From NCBI GenBank assembly GCA_013816895.1, contig JACDDR010000020.1, forward strand, positions 1 to 47,149: DNA of 47,149 bases, read 5' to 3'. Source of the stretch: Bacteroidota bacterium. Its GTDB lineage: Bacteria; Bacteroidota; Bacteroidia; B-17B0; Aurantibacillaceae. Position 1 is the first letter of the stretch; every line of letters begins with the position of its first letter. Positions 1-8,888 of the stretch are shown in pieces. The notes beneath the pieces are model-generated. The model worked only from the letters and a program-made list of their open reading frames with translations. It searched no databases and was not told the DNA's origin. A program made the translations under genes and the position numbers.

Positions 1-281
1 TAATTTTTGATATTGATGTGGAGGGCGGACTAAACCTCAAAAGTCAGTTTAAAGAAAATGCCCTGGCTGTGTTTGTGATGCCTCCGAGCATAAAAATTCT
101 GGAGGAGCGGCTGCATAGCCGGCAAACTGATAATCCTGAATCCATTGCACGGAGAATTGGTAAGGCCGAGAAAGAGCTGAAGACAGCCGAACTGTTTGAT
201 GTTTTCATACTTAATGAAAAGCTGGAAGAAGCTTGCGAAAAAGCGGAACGCCTGGCGCTTGAATTCATTCACAAATCCTGA
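1..281 (+). CDS. gmk: Guanylate kinase, C-terminal part (5' end cut by window)
   Basis: GMP kinase phosphorylates GMP to GDP in nucleotide biosynthesis. The visible frame runs from base 3 to a TGA at 279-281, about 92 codons, and the window edge removes the P-loop half. The remainder shows the family's FDIDVEGG strand, then VFVMPPS, LEERLHSR, a TDNPESIARRI lid-region pattern, and the closing FDVFILNEKLEEA helix. These are the core and C-terminal landmarks of bacterial guanylate kinases. No in-frame damage is visible. The first ATG-like codon inside the window (18) is internal, so it should not be used as a start. The next gene on the same strand begins 81 bases later behind its own promoter-like box, so they are probably separate transcripts. 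Confidence 0.93.
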   Translation, partial: IFDIDVEGGLNLKSQFKENALAVFVMPPSIKILEERLHSRQTDNPESIARRIGKAEKELKTAELFDVFILNEKLEEACEKAERLALEFIHKS

Positions 282-340
282 TGATACAAAGAATAAGTTT
301 AAATAAAATAGTTTTAATTTCACTTCCGGAACCATTATAG

Positions 341-348
341 TAATTTTG
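341..348 (+). promoter_or_regulatory. -7 promoter box (TAATTTTG) for the LysM protein gene
   Basis: TAATTTTG matches the Bacteroidota -7 consensus TAnnTTTG and lies 14 bases before the ATG at 363. A near-match to the -33 element (TTTC, 318-321) is 19 bases upstream. The predicted start of transcription leaves a leader of only a few bases. Confidence 0.4.
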
Positions 349-362
349 ACTCACTGATAACT

Positions 363-1211
363 ATGTTAAAAAATCTTGTATTTGCCTTCCTGTTTTTAAG
401 TGCCGTCACATCTGGGTTAGCCCAGCAAAAAACTCCGCTTACCTGCAAGGAAATAATGACTAAGTCGATAAAATCGATCAGAGAGGTGAAGGGATTAAAA
501 TACCACCTGAAAATCACTGAAAGGGGAAAAAAGGGGTTTAATTTTTATGAAAGCGCTGTAAAGTTTAATCGCAATCCCCGCCTGATTTATTTATACATTA
601 AAGGCATTGAGGTTTTGTGGATTCAGGGTAAAAACAAGGGCAGGGCCCTGGTAAAACCTAATTCTTTCCCTTACATTAATTTAAACCTTGATCCTATGGG
701 CGACCTGATGCGGCAGGATCAGCATCATACTCTGAATGAAATGGGATATGATTATTTCGGAAACATTATCGAATACAGCATGAATAAAATCAGCGATAAG
801 TTCGACGATTACTTTACGCTGGAAGGAGAAGAAAGGATTAATAACAGGCCCTGTTACAAGATCAGCATCAATAATAAAGATTTTGGTTATGTTGATTACA
901 CTGTTAAGGAAAATGAAAGTATCACCAGCATTGCGCGAAAATTGTTTGTTAGCGAATACATGATCCTTGAAAAAAATCCAAAATTCAAAGATTATTTTGA
1001 TATTTTAAAACCGGGGCAGGTTATTAAAGTTCCTACCTGGTATTGCAAAACAGTAACTATCTATGTAGATCAGCTGTACTTTTTACCAATAAGTGTAAAA
1101 GTAGTGGACGACAAAGGAATTTTCGAAGAATATAACTATCATTTCCTGCAGGTAAATCCAAAATTTGAAGAAGGCGAATTTACCCGGGATTACAAGGACT
1201 ATAAATTTTAA
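363..1211 (+). CDS. Secreted LysM-domain protein with DUF1571/LolA-like N-terminal part
   Basis: A 282-residue exported protein. Residues 1-20 form a signal peptide ending in GLAQ. The region around residues 28-170 is rich in beta-strand-like segments (YHLKITERGKK, YLYIKGIEVLWIQGK) that resemble the DUF1571 or outer-membrane lipoprotein-sorting fold. Residues about 178-226 form a LysM module: YTVKENESITSIARKLFVS, then ILEKNP and DILKPGQVIKVP. LysM binds peptidoglycan, so the protein probably sits in the periplasm at the cell wall. The LysM interrupts the strand-rich domain, which resumes as TIYVDQLYFLPISVKVVDDKG. I infer a wall-anchored lipid or lipoprotein-handling role, but there is no direct evidence for a substrate. 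It runs convergent to the next lipoprotein gene with a 9-base gap. Confidence 0.7.
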   Translation: MLKNLVFAFLFLSAVTSGLAQQKTPLTCKEIMTKSIKSIREVKGLKYHLKITERGKKGFNFYESAVKFNRNPRLIYLYIKGIEVLWIQGKNKGRALVKPNSFPYINLNLDPMGDLMRQDQHHTLNEMGYDYFGNIIEYSMNKISDKFDDYFTLEGEERINNRPCYKISINNKDFGYVDYTVKENESITSIARKLFVSEYMILEKNPKFKDYFDILKPGQVIKVPTWYCKTVTIYVDQLYFLPISVKVVDDKGIFEEYNYHFLQVNPKFEEGEFTRDYKDYKF

Positions 1212-1220
1212 GAATACAAT

Positions 1221-1628
1221 TTATTCGAAATCAGCCTGAATGGCTGGCGTTATATCAAAGGTCCCGCCTTCTTTTGACTCAAACTTTAAAAAGTAGATTT
1301 CTTCTCCTTTTGTTACTTTAACCACATTGTTATTAAACTGGTAAGTGTATAGAGAGTCGGTAAAACGTTCTCCTTTTAAATGCAGAATACCTTTCGCATC
1401 GTGAAAATTAACCGGGAAGGAGGAAGCATACATCATTCTTCCTGAAGGATAAAAAATAGCTTCCCATTCGTGCTTATGTGTGCTATCGGTTGTAAAAACC
1501 GCCCTGCGCTCCGTTTCCCAATTCTCGGCCCGAACAAACCAATGCGGACCAACTAAATGCTTCTTAACATCGGAGCCTGAGCATCCGGCAAGGATTAAAA
1601 AGGTAATAATTTTAAAGGTAATTCGCAT
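1221..1628 (-). CDS. Small hypothetical lipoprotein
   Basis: A 135-residue protein with a lipoprotein signal peptide: a hydrophobic stretch followed by the lipobox LAGC at residues 13-16, so it should be lipidated on Cys16. The mature part has several aromatic-rich strands (HWFVRAENWETERRAVF, HEWEAIFYPSGRMMY, YTYQFNNNVVKV) suggesting a small beta-barrel or lipocalin-like fold. I do not recognise the family. It is transcribed alone and converges with the LysM gene. The start ATG is supported by the exact placement of the signal peptide. Confidence 0.6.
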   Translation of the reverse strand: MRITFKIITFLILAGCSGSDVKKHLVGPHWFVRAENWETERRAVFTTDSTHKHEWEAIFYPSGRMMYASSFPVNFHDAKGILHLKGERFTDSLYTYQFNNNVVKVTKGEEIYFLKFESKEGGTFDITPAIQADFE

Positions 1629-1734
1629 CCAATAAAAATACGAAAAATAGTTATATTCTCAGACCGCGTAACCTTTTGTTTAAAAGCACATTATTATTAA
1701 TGAGCAAAAAGGATTAAATTCATTATTAAAATAT

Positions 1735-2853
1735 ATGCAGAAAATTTATTTATTTTTTTTCAGCGGTTGGCTATTCTCCTTAGTAATCTACGGGCAGGCC
1801 AGTGTTTCATTCAACATTCGCGTAGGCGACACGGTTAAAGTTGAAAAATATGAATTTCAGGAGATCGGGTTTTCCTCGTATTCTCTGTCCATCGACCCGG
1901 GAGATTACCGGATCAGGAACACCACCGCGGCGCGCCTCCTGAATTTTGAAACCATAACTGCCATTGATCTTGTGTATACCGATTATCCTGCAGATGAAGA
2001 TTTTTCTGAACTTAACCGCAAACGCATTGTTGAACTTTATATGCATGTGCCAAAGGCGTTCAATAAAAATTTTATTCACTGGAGGATCGTGAAACAAACA
2101 GGACCAAAACGCACCGGAGATCTGTCAAAATATTTTCATGGATTTGTGGTGTATTACAGGCCATTGCCAAAATACAGTGATGAAGAAAATGCTATTCATG
2201 AAATACTGGATGGAAAAAAATACATCGAAGACTCCACCTTGTTTAAAACATTTCAACGCAACCCGAACTGGAAGGACATGATGACTGTGATGGACGTAAC
2301 CGGAAGCATGGCGCCTTACACCGCGCAACTGATGCTCTGGCTCAAATTAAATTCGGCTTTAAAAACAACCAAACAAATAGTGTTCTTTAATGATGATGAA
2401 GAAAACAGCACCGATCAAACCACGAAACTGGATACGAGCGGCATCTGGAGCGTAGAATCGTTTAAATTCAATAAAGTTTTAAAAACCTGCCTCACCGCGA
2501 TGGAAAAAGGAAACCATATTGAGAACAACCTTGAGGCCGTGTTTTATGCGGTGAAAAAATTCCCAGAGAGCAAGAAAAATATCATTATGATAGCTGATAA
2601 CTGGGAAGATCCCTGCGATATAAAACTCCTTGGAAAATTAGTGGAACTAAAAGTGCCCATACGGATAATTGTTTGCGGCGTTAATAAAGCCCTGAATACA
2701 AACTATCTCGACATTGCCTATGCCACTGGGGGTTCGGTGCATACCATGGAACAGGATTTAACCGAACTCGCTAAAATCGGCAATGGCAAAACCATTACAT
2801 TCTCCGGGATGAAATTTAAACTCGTTGGCGGCAAGTTTCAACAGCTGTACTAA
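1735..2853 (+). CDS. Secreted von Willebrand factor A-like protein
   Basis: A 372-residue exported protein with a signal peptide of about 22 residues ending in IYGQA. The N-terminal 165 residues are unassigned. From about residue 180 a VWA-like domain begins with MMTVMDVTGSMAPY, a MIDAS-type metal site in the DxTxS form, and continues with IIMIADNWEDPCD and VPIRIIVCGVNKALN strands typical of the alternating Rossmann-like fold. Such domains bind protein ligands through Mg2+. The final 25 residues (TITFSGMKFKLVGGKFQQLY) look like an added beta hairpin. The partner is unknown. It overlaps the convergent membrane-protein gene by four bases. A second VWA protein occurs at 27.9-29.3 kb. Confidence 0.65.
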   Translation: MQKIYLFFFSGWLFSLVIYGQASVSFNIRVGDTVKVEKYEFQEIGFSSYSLSIDPGDYRIRNTTAARLLNFETITAIDLVYTDYPADEDFSELNRKRIVELYMHVPKAFNKNFIHWRIVKQTGPKRTGDLSKYFHGFVVYYRPLPKYSDEENAIHEILDGKKYIEDSTLFKTFQRNPNWKDMMTVMDVTGSMAPYTAQLMLWLKLNSALKTTKQIVFFNDDEENSTDQTTKLDTSGIWSVESFKFNKVLKTCLTAMEKGNHIENNLEAVFYAVKKFPESKKNIIMIADNWEDPCDIKLLGKLVELKVPIRIIVCGVNKALNTNYLDIAYATGGSVHTMEQDLTELAKIGNGKTITFSGMKFKLVGGKFQQLY

Positions 2854-3512
2854 GAGGATTTTATTTCGGTAAGTTTTGCTTTTACACCGCAATACATAAG
2901 AATAAGTGAAATAAGCATGATGATATGCGCGAGATCTTTGTAATTAAAGTATTCGGATATTGAAAGTCGCATGGAATGAACCACAATAGAAAGAAAAGAA
3001 ATAATAATGCCCCAGGCAATCTGCGGACTGCCGGTTTTTTTATAGGTGACGAAATGAATAATGAGTGAATACGTGAGGACTATTGCCGCGTGTACTTTTA
3101 TAAGTAGAAAATTATTGTAGATAAAGGTAAAAACAAGGAGTATAATTATCCAGAGGATGACTCCCCAGGTCGCATATTTGCTGGAAAGTTTTCCCAGTGA
3201 TAGATAAGTATTGGCGGCTTTGAAACAAAAATAGATGGCTAGGAGGGAAACCGCGTTCATTAAAAAAACAGTGGTCTTCAGGAACACATCACCCAGCTGA
3301 AAATGAACACCGTGTGCTGCCGAGCCGATGCTGCTGCTAAGGCCGATAAGTAAAAAGAACATAGCCCATTTAGACGAGAGATTTGTGCGGAACCTGCGGA
3401 TCTTAAAAAAAGCGAAGAGGCAGAAAACCGTAATGAGCATGTTGGTTAAGATGGTCATTGGTTCGAAAACGATTAACCTGCCCAGAAGAATATATGTATA
3501 ATCAAAATTCAA
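2850..3512 (-). CDS. Seven-helix integral membrane protein (DUF6962-like)
   Basis: A 220-residue polytopic inner-membrane protein with about seven hydrophobic helices evenly spaced along its length. The EPMTILTN motif at the start of the first helix resembles the pattern I associate with DUF6962-type proteins, but the match is by memory only. There is no catalytic motif, cofactor site or transporter signature that I can identify. A conserved-looking His in AAHGVHFQ and another in HAAIVLTYS and VVHSMRL might line an intramembrane site; this is speculation. The ATG at 3512 places 17 residues before the first helix. Confidence 0.55.
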   Translation of the reverse strand: MNFDYTYILLGRLIVFEPMTILTNMLITVFCLFAFFKIRRFRTNLSSKWAMFFLLIGLSSSIGSAAHGVHFQLGDVFLKTTVFLMNAVSLLAIYFCFKAANTYLSLGKLSSKYATWGVILWIIILLVFTFIYNNFLLIKVHAAIVLTYSLIIHFVTYKKTGSPQIAWGIIISFLSIVVHSMRLSISEYFNYKDLAHIIMLISLILMYCGVKAKLTEIKSS

Positions 3513-3548
3513 AGCCCGCGTACAAATCAGATATATGTTGCTGAACGG

Positions 3549-5702
3549 TTATTCATGGGAATCATCTTTTTTAAAGATGCCTGTAATTTTTTCAGTAACG
3601 TGTTTCAATTTTTCAATTCTTGCTTCAATGGCCGTTGTTGTCATGTCGCTGATGCGGCCATCCTGCAGGGTTTTACTTATTTCGGGGTAAAATACGGCAA
3701 AGCTTGTAAATTCGCTGCTCTTGTTGAGGTTTTTAGCCATGTCATCCACATGAAAATCATAACTAACGGTTTGCTTTCTGGCACTCAGGAATAAAAAGAA
3801 GTCATCTTCCTTCGGATTATTCAGCACTTCGAAGTGTTCGAATGAATTCACTTCTTCGTATTTATAAAAAGATTTTTTCTTATCGTTCAGCACTATGGCC
3901 AGGTCGTTCAGGGTGTCAGATAGCCCGTAAATAGTGGCGTCCTGGCCTATTTGCTGCAGTAGCACGCTTATTTTTGTACACACCCTGTAAAAACCATTTT
4001 CAAGTTCGGCGTTAGGCGACAGTACAACTATAACGCGGTGATAGGAATTTACCGGCTGCAGGATCTTTGTGATGATAACAGACTGTTTGGTTTTATTAAG
4101 AAGATTATCGGCAATGGTTCCAAAAATAATGTTTGATGTGCCATGATGCGCTTTATAACTTATAAGGATATCGGTGATGTTATACGCTTTCGCTGTCCTG
4201 GCAATGCCATCAACAATGCTGAGATCCACTTTTTTCAAGATCTCCACCCGTTTATCCCCGCTTGAAATCTGCTCAGCAGCACCTTCAATTACTTTCCTTA
4301 CGATATTGATTTTTTCATCGGCGTCGGCGTCATCCTCCACAATAGACAAAGGATAAATAGGTTCGTTTGATTTCTCATCCTTAATGAGCAACGCGAAATC
4401 AATTAGGCGCTGGATGTTTTCCGGGTTACTTACCGGGATTAATATGCGTTCAATTTTATCGGTCGTTTTCCGGTTCACTTCTTTTTCCTGAACGGCAATT
4501 TTCCTCGCAGCGCGTTCAGTAACAAATGAACTCACAAGGCAGGAAATAAGAATAAGAATAATTGTTCCATTGATAACATTCTGATCAAACAGGCCAATAT
4601 CAAATCCCACTTTAATTACGGCGAGTGTGGCGGCGGCATGGGAAACGCTTAATCCGAAAATTATGTTCCGTTCAGACTTCGTATAGCGATAGATGAGGGA
4701 AGTAACGTACGCAGCAAGATATTTTGTAACCAATCCTACCACGCTTAATATTCCTGCAAAGGCAAGAGCGTTGGCCCCTTTAAAAAACAAGCGGAGATCT
4801 ACCAGCATTCCGGCGCTGATTAAAAAGAAAGGAATAAAGAGAGTGTTACCGATAAAAACAATGCGGTTCATCAGGATACTGTTGTTTGGAATTACTTTGT
4901 TAAGCCCGAGCCCGGCAAGAAAGGCCCCGATAATGGGTTCTACGCCTGCCAGTTCACTCATAAAGCCTGAAATAAAAACAACGGCAAGCACATAAATGTA
5001 TTGCGAGCTGGCCTGCGATTCAATGTTTCTGAAAAACCAGCGGCTTATTTTTGGCAGGAGGTATAACGTTGCGAACAGCAGAAGAGACAGTGATATAACA
5101 ATGCGCATCCAAAAAGCGCCGTTGATTTCACCGGTTACAATATTGGTAATAATACCCAGCAATATAAGTACGGCGGAATCTGTAATGATGGTTCCGCCAA
5201 AAGTTATCTGCACGGCCCTGTTTTTAACAATGCCCATGTTACTTACAATCGGGTAACTTAAAAGAGTATGGGTGCTGAACATACTTGCCAGTAATACAGA
5301 TGACCAGAGTGAAAAATGAAAAATGTAAATACAGGTAAAGTAGCCGATGGTAATTGGAATGAGAAATGTTAGGGCGCCAAACACGATGCTTTTATTCCTG
5401 TTGTGTCTGAATTCATGCATGTCAATTTCCAGCCCCGCAAGAAACATGATATACAATAAACCGGTTTTGGATAAAAGTTCGAAACTGTTGGTGGATTCAA
5501 TAATGTGAATTGAATGAGGGCCGATAATAATGCCGGCAATGATAAGTCCTATAATCCCGGGAATACGGAATCTTCTGAAGAGAAGGGGTGAAAATAAAAT
5601 AATAAGAAGGGTAAGCGCAAGAATCAGCACGGGATTTTTAACCGGCAGATAATTATTAAAGAAATGCTGAAGTTTTAAAAGATAACTGTAAAATACATCC
5701 AT
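3549..5702 (-). CDS. CPA2-family cation:proton antiporter with UspA-like C-terminal region
   Basis: A 717-residue monovalent cation/proton antiporter. Residues 1-390 contain about 12-13 transmembrane helices with Kef/NapA landmarks: FRIPGIIGLIIAGIIIGPHS near residue 50, MFLAGLEIDM near 87, and a SELAGVEPIIGAFLAGLGL segment near 245-265. From about residue 405 (RILIPVSNPENIQRLIDFAL) a soluble tail carries two universal-stress-protein-like alpha/beta units, including the IIFGTIADNLLNKTKQSVII stretch typical of UspA ends. Such tails are regulatory in this group. It should exchange Na+ or K+ for H+ at the inner membrane. It starts four bases after the preceding outer-membrane gene on the same strand, so the two are probably co-transcribed. 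The exact ion cannot be told. Confidence 0.88.
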   Translation of the reverse strand: MDVFYSYLLKLQHFFNNYLPVKNPVLILALTLLIILFSPLLFRRFRIPGIIGLIIAGIIIGPHSIHIIESTNSFELLSKTGLLYIMFLAGLEIDMHEFRHNRNKSIVFGALTFLIPITIGYFTCIYIFHFSLWSSVLLASMFSTHTLLSYPIVSNMGIVKNRAVQITFGGTIITDSAVLILLGIITNIVTGEINGAFWMRIVISLSLLLFATLYLLPKISRWFFRNIESQASSQYIYVLAVVFISGFMSELAGVEPIIGAFLAGLGLNKVIPNNSILMNRIVFIGNTLFIPFFLISAGMLVDLRLFFKGANALAFAGILSVVGLVTKYLAAYVTSLIYRYTKSERNIIFGLSVSHAAATLAVIKVGFDIGLFDQNVINGTIILILISCLVSSFVTERAARKIAVQEKEVNRKTTDKIERILIPVSNPENIQRLIDFALLIKDEKSNEPIYPLSIVEDDADADEKINIVRKVIEGAAEQISSGDKRVEILKKVDLSIVDGIARTAKAYNITDILISYKAHHGTSNIIFGTIADNLLNKTKQSVIITKILQPVNSYHRVIVVLSPNAELENGFYRVCTKISVLLQQIGQDATIYGLSDTLNDLAIVLNDKKKSFYKYEEVNSFEHFEVLNNPKEDDFFLFLSARKQTVSYDFHVDDMAKNLNKSSEFTSFAVFYPEISKTLQDGRISDMTTTAIEARIEKLKHVTEKITGIFKKDDSHE

Positions 5703-5706
5703 ATAA

Positions 5707-6402
5707 TTATTTTTCTACAGGTTCAGAATCTAAAAAATACCTGCTGCGGGTGCCGCTGAAAATTTTGTATATGGACGGCACTTTAAAATTATAACGGATA
5801 CCAAAGGTGAAACAAACATCCATAATATTCAGCTGTTTTTCAGTTGTAATGCCGATGCGCATTTTATAATCAATAAAAACGCTAAAGGGTTTTATATAAT
5901 GCTCGTAGCCAGTACCAATGTTAAGCCCCGCCCAATTTGTTGTTACAACCTGGTTAACAGGATATTTTTCTGAAAGGTTAAGAAAATCGTCGCGCCCGGT
6001 AAAGAAACCGGAGAACATGTTGTAGCTTATTCCTGCCAGCGGATAGAAAAAAGCGTTTGTTTTTTTGAACCGTGCAATAACGTGAATATTGGCTTCAATG
6101 GTGCTGGCTTTAATGTCGTACCATGTAGGCTCTATGCTTACCGCGCGGTAATGAGTGTATTCTATACTGGCCCTGACAATATTTGACCCCCCGTAAATCA
6201 GCGAAAAAGAATAGCCTCTGGCATCGTTATTTTCTTTTACGTTCCTGTTCAGGTAAATTACACTTCTTGTAACACCAACGCCTATTCCAAAATTTGTGGT
6301 TTTAGGATATTTTTTTTTTACTGGCTTTATTACACGTGTTTGGGAAACGGAAAGTGTTGAGAGAAGCAGGAACACTGATATGTATGTGATAAACCGCGTC
6401 AT
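5707..6402 (-). CDS. Outer-membrane beta-barrel protein, hypothetical
   Basis: A 231-residue exported protein with signal peptide MTRFITYISVFLLLSTLSVSQ. The mature part shows repeated amphipathic strands with aromatic ends (NFGIGVGVTRSVIYLNR, RGYSFSLIYGG, RASIEYTHYRAVS, FSVFIDYKMRIGI, CFTFGIRYNFKV) as in small 8-10-strand barrels. No substrate can be inferred. It is the upstream partner of the antiporter gene, whose ATG follows four bases after this stop. A TAATTTTG box on the minus strand (6408-6415) matches the -7 consensus but would put transcription start almost on the ATG. Confidence 0.65.
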   Translation of the reverse strand: MTRFITYISVFLLLSTLSVSQTRVIKPVKKKYPKTTNFGIGVGVTRSVIYLNRNVKENNDARGYSFSLIYGGSNIVRASIEYTHYRAVSIEPTWYDIKASTIEANIHVIARFKKTNAFFYPLAGISYNMFSGFFTGRDDFLNLSEKYPVNQVVTTNWAGLNIGTGYEHYIKPFSVFIDYKMRIGITTEKQLNIMDVCFTFGIRYNFKVPSIYKIFSGTRSRYFLDSEPVEK

Positions 6403-6499
6403 TCATACAAAATTAGCTTAATTTCCTGGTAAAATCTACTGGAATCTAATTTTTGTTAACGCAGCTTTATATTCTTAAAGTAATTGGTACATTTATAAA

Positions 6500-7147
6500 G
6501 TGAAGCGTTTTCTGACCATATTTTTACTTTTTTCTACAGCCCTTGTAATAAAAGCTCAAACCAAAGCGGACCCTGTAAAGCCGCTCATCCAGTTTTCAGG
6601 AGTTGTACTTGATCAGGATAGCCTCACGCCAATTCCATTAGTATACATAATTGTTAAGGGAACGAAAAGAGGCACCAATTCTGATTTTTCAGGTTTTTTC
6701 AGCATTGTGGTGAACCCGGGCGATGAGCTTGAATTTCACGCTTTGGTATATAAAAACCGTACTTATAAAATTGCAGATACTTTAAAACAAAAATATTATT
6801 ACGCGGTACAGGTGTTAACCAAAGATACCATCGACCTGGCACCCGTTGAAGTATTCCCATGGCCTTCAAAGGAGGAGTTTAAAAGAGCCTTTTTAGCACT
6901 TAATCTTAATGATACCGACATTGACCGGGCCGAGAAAAATTTACAAAGGGACGCCCTTACTTATCTTGAGCGAAATCAGGCAGCAAGCGCGTCTGAAAAT
7001 TATAAATATGTAATGCTCGCCTATTATACCAAAGCCTACACTCTTGGCCAACAACCCAGCATCTCACTCCTGAATCCCTTTGCCTGGGCTCAGTTTATTG
7101 ACAACGTGAAAAAGGGAAAGTACAGCAGTAAGAAAAAGAAAAATTAA
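6500..7147 (+). CDS. Carboxypeptidase-regulatory-like (CarboxypepD_reg) domain protein
   Basis: A 215-residue exported protein beginning with GTG; the signal peptide FLTIFLLFSTALVIKAQ directly follows, which supports this start. Residues about 32-100 match the CarboxypepD_reg-like beta-sandwich found at the N-terminus of SusC/TonB-dependent receptors: FSGVVLDQDSLTPIPLVYI, VKGTKRGTNSDFSGFFSIVV, then PGDELEFHALVYK. Unlike receptors, no plug or barrel follows. Instead there is a helical tail with a run of Lys at the end. It is probably a periplasmic or outer-membrane-associated adaptor. It overlaps the convergent small basic gene by four bases. Confidence 0.75.
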   Translation: MKRFLTIFLLFSTALVIKAQTKADPVKPLIQFSGVVLDQDSLTPIPLVYIIVKGTKRGTNSDFSGFFSIVVNPGDELEFHALVYKNRTYKIADTLKQKYYYAVQVLTKDTIDLAPVEVFPWPSKEEFKRAFLALNLNDTDIDRAEKNLQRDALTYLERNQAASASENYKYVMLAYYTKAYTLGQQPSISLLNPFAWAQFIDNVKKGKYSSKKKKN

Positions 7148-7431
7148 CCGGAGGATCCGAACTTTTTCTTGTTTTTTCTCAATTCCCGGCGGGCCACGCG
7201 CTTCTGACGTTTTAATTCTTTCTTGTTACCCCTTGCCATTCTTGCGCTGGGTTTGTTTTTACCTTTCGCATCTACATAAGGATTATAAGCTTCCCTGTTT
7301 TTACGCCACCGGCGCCAGATACGTTTGCGTTCCTTTTTTTGCGTGAACATTTCGTTTTGTTGCGCATAGCTGTCTGCCGGACTTAACGCGATAACAGACA
7401 ACAAAAGAAATAGTTTAATAAACAGCTTCAT
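7144..7431 (-). CDS. Small, very basic secreted protein
   Basis: A 95-residue protein from ATG 7431 (an upstream in-frame ATG at 7440 adds three residues; the later one gives the cleaner signal peptide MKLFIKLFLLLSVIALSPADSYAQ). The mature part is extraordinarily rich in Lys and Arg (KKERKRIWRRWRKNREAY, then KKELKRQKRVARRELRKNKK near the end). It may bind nucleic acid, LPS or other polyanions in the periplasm; that is inference from charge alone. I do not recognise the family. It lies downstream of the SUF operon but is separated by about 70 bases. Confidence 0.5.
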   Translation of the reverse strand: MKLFIKLFLLLSVIALSPADSYAQQNEMFTQKKERKRIWRRWRKNREAYNPYVDAKGKNKPSARMARGNKKELKRQKRVARRELRKNKKKFGSSG

Positions 7432-7510
7432 GGTATACAAATAACGGGAAATTCATTTTTACGATACATGCCAACAGGATGATTTATGAACTTTTTGGTT
7501 TAAAAATAAA

Positions 7511-8020
7511 TTATTTGGGTGCCTTATACAATGGCACAGTGCTGCAGGGTTCCCCGTACATTATACTTTTTACCACAGGTTTGAGCAGGGTTGTTAACTG
7601 AATATAGGCATTGGTTGGCAGAGGTTTTTCACCACAACCTTTAATTACTACTCTTGCGTCTTTAAATTCAGTAACGTTTAAGGTAGCCAGTTTTTCGGCA
7701 AACAAAAGATTTTCAAGGTCGTTCAGAGTACCGAAAATAATTTTTTTAGCATAAGGCTCAAGTGCGAGGGTGAGCAACATGTAAGCCCAGGTAGGGACAA
7801 CAGCGTCGGCCGAGCAGGTAAGTGCCACCAATTTATCTTTATAAATACTCCAGTTATTTGTTTTTATAAATTCACGAAAGTCTTTTTCTTTTAAAATTAA
7901 TTCCTGAAAGAGCAAGGGTTTAATGTCAAACAGAACGCGGTCTCCATCTGTTATAAAATCTTCAAGATTTACAGTTACTATTCCACTGTTTGCTACCTTA
8001 TTTGTGATTTCGTTTTCCAT
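7511..8020 (-). CDS. DUF2480 family protein
   Basis: A 169-residue soluble protein that I recognise as DUF2480 from the LTCSADAVVPTWAYMLLTLAL block and the VVIKGCGEKPLPTNAYIQLTTLLKP block. The family is found in Bacteroidota, commonly at the end of SUF gene clusters, as here. Two Cys (in TCSADA and KGCGEK) could take part in Fe-S or persulfide chemistry, but its function is unknown to me. It is the last member of the SUF operon, 30 bases after the DUF59 gene. Confidence 0.8.
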   Translation of the reverse strand: MENEITNKVANSGIVTVNLEDFITDGDRVLFDIKPLLFQELILKEKDFREFIKTNNWSIYKDKLVALTCSADAVVPTWAYMLLTLALEPYAKKIIFGTLNDLENLLFAEKLATLNVTEFKDARVVIKGCGEKPLPTNAYIQLTTLLKPVVKSIMYGEPCSTVPLYKAPK

Positions 8021-8050
8021 GCACCTGATTTTTTTTAAGAGATTATTATC

Positions 8051-8380
8051 TTACATAAACCCTAATTCCAATTGGGCTACTTCGCTCATCATGTCTTTTT
8101 CCCAGGATGGTTCGAATGTTAATTTGAGATCAACAGAATTTATGCCGGGAACAAGTTGTAGTTTGTTTTTTACATCTGCCGGTAAGGATTCTGCAACCGG
8201 ACAGTTAGGAGAAGTAAGTGTCATAACAATGGCAAGGTCATTTGTTTCATTGAGGTTGAGTTCGTAAACGAGTCCCAATTCCCATATGTCGACCGGGATT
8301 TCAGGATCAAAAACGGTTTTTATCTCATCAATCACACGTTGCATCAGTTCTGTATTTTTAGTTATTATTATTGCTGCCAT
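8051..8380 (-). CDS. MIP18/DUF59-family Fe-S assembly protein (SufT-like)
   Basis: A 109-residue cytosolic protein of the MIP18/DUF59 family. The diagnostic DPEIPVDIWELGLVYEL segment lies at about residues 25-41 and the conserved Cys sits in TSPNCPVAESLP at about residue 60. These proteins help mature or deliver Fe-S clusters and are usual members of Bacteroidota and Firmicutes suf operons. Here it lies between sufE and the DUF2480 gene. The 90 bases between it and sufE contain an A/T-rich near-repeat (variants of AGTTTAAGG and AGTTTTAAGG) and no gene. Confidence 0.88.
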   Translation of the reverse strand: MAAIIITKNTELMQRVIDEIKTVFDPEIPVDIWELGLVYELNLNETNDLAIVMTLTSPNCPVAESLPADVKNKLQLVPGINSVDLKLTFEPSWEKDMMSEVAQLELGFM

Positions 8381-8470
8381 TGGAAAAGAGTTAAAAGTTT
8401 AAGGAGTTTTAAGGTTTAAACCATTCGCTTAAGTATTTGGGTTAATTTTATTTTTAATATAGTTTCGTTT

Positions 8471-8887
8471 TTAGCTCATCCTTACAGCCTCCAGTTTCAT
8501 CCGGTTAATCATGCTAACAAGTCCGTTGGCGCGGGTAGGAGAGAGGTGTTCTTTTAAGCCTATTGCATTTATGAATTCAAGTTTAGCCTCAATTATGTCT
8601 TTAGGAGGCTGCCCGCTAAACACCCTGATCATAAGAGCTACCATTCCTTTTGTGATAATGGCATCGCTATCTGCAAAAAAGAACAGTTTGCCATCTTTCT
8701 TTTCTGAATCGAGCCAAACCCTGCTCTGGCACCCCTGAATTATTTTGTCATCCGTTTTATTTTCTTCTTTTATCAAGGGTAATGAACGGCCAAGGTCTAT
8801 CAGGTACTCGTACTTCGCTTCCCAGTCTTCACCAAAGATTTCGAATTCTTCAATGATCTCGTTTTCTATTTCTTTAATCGTACTCAT
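8471..8887 (-). CDS. sufE: Cysteine desulfuration protein SufE
   Basis: A 138-residue SufE. It accepts the persulfide sulfur from SufS and passes it to the SufBCD scaffold. The active-site Cys is Cys53 in the motif IIQGCQSRVWL, which is the classical SufE signature. The C-terminal half with HLSPTRANGLVSMINRM also fits the family. Its ATG is one base beyond the sufS stop, so translation is probably coupled, in keeping with the two acting as a complex. Confidence 0.95.
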   Translation of the reverse strand: MSTIKEIENEIIEEFEIFGEDWEAKYEYLIDLGRSLPLIKEENKTDDKIIQGCQSRVWLDSEKKDGKLFFFADSDAIITKGMVALMIRVFSGQPPKDIIEAKLEFINAIGLKEHLSPTRANGLVSMINRMKLEAVRMS

Positions 8888-8888
8888 T

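Noticed and set aside
30..335. Minus-strand frame opposite the guanylate kinase fragment
   Set aside because: It is a shadow of gmk, whose motifs are clear on the plus strand.
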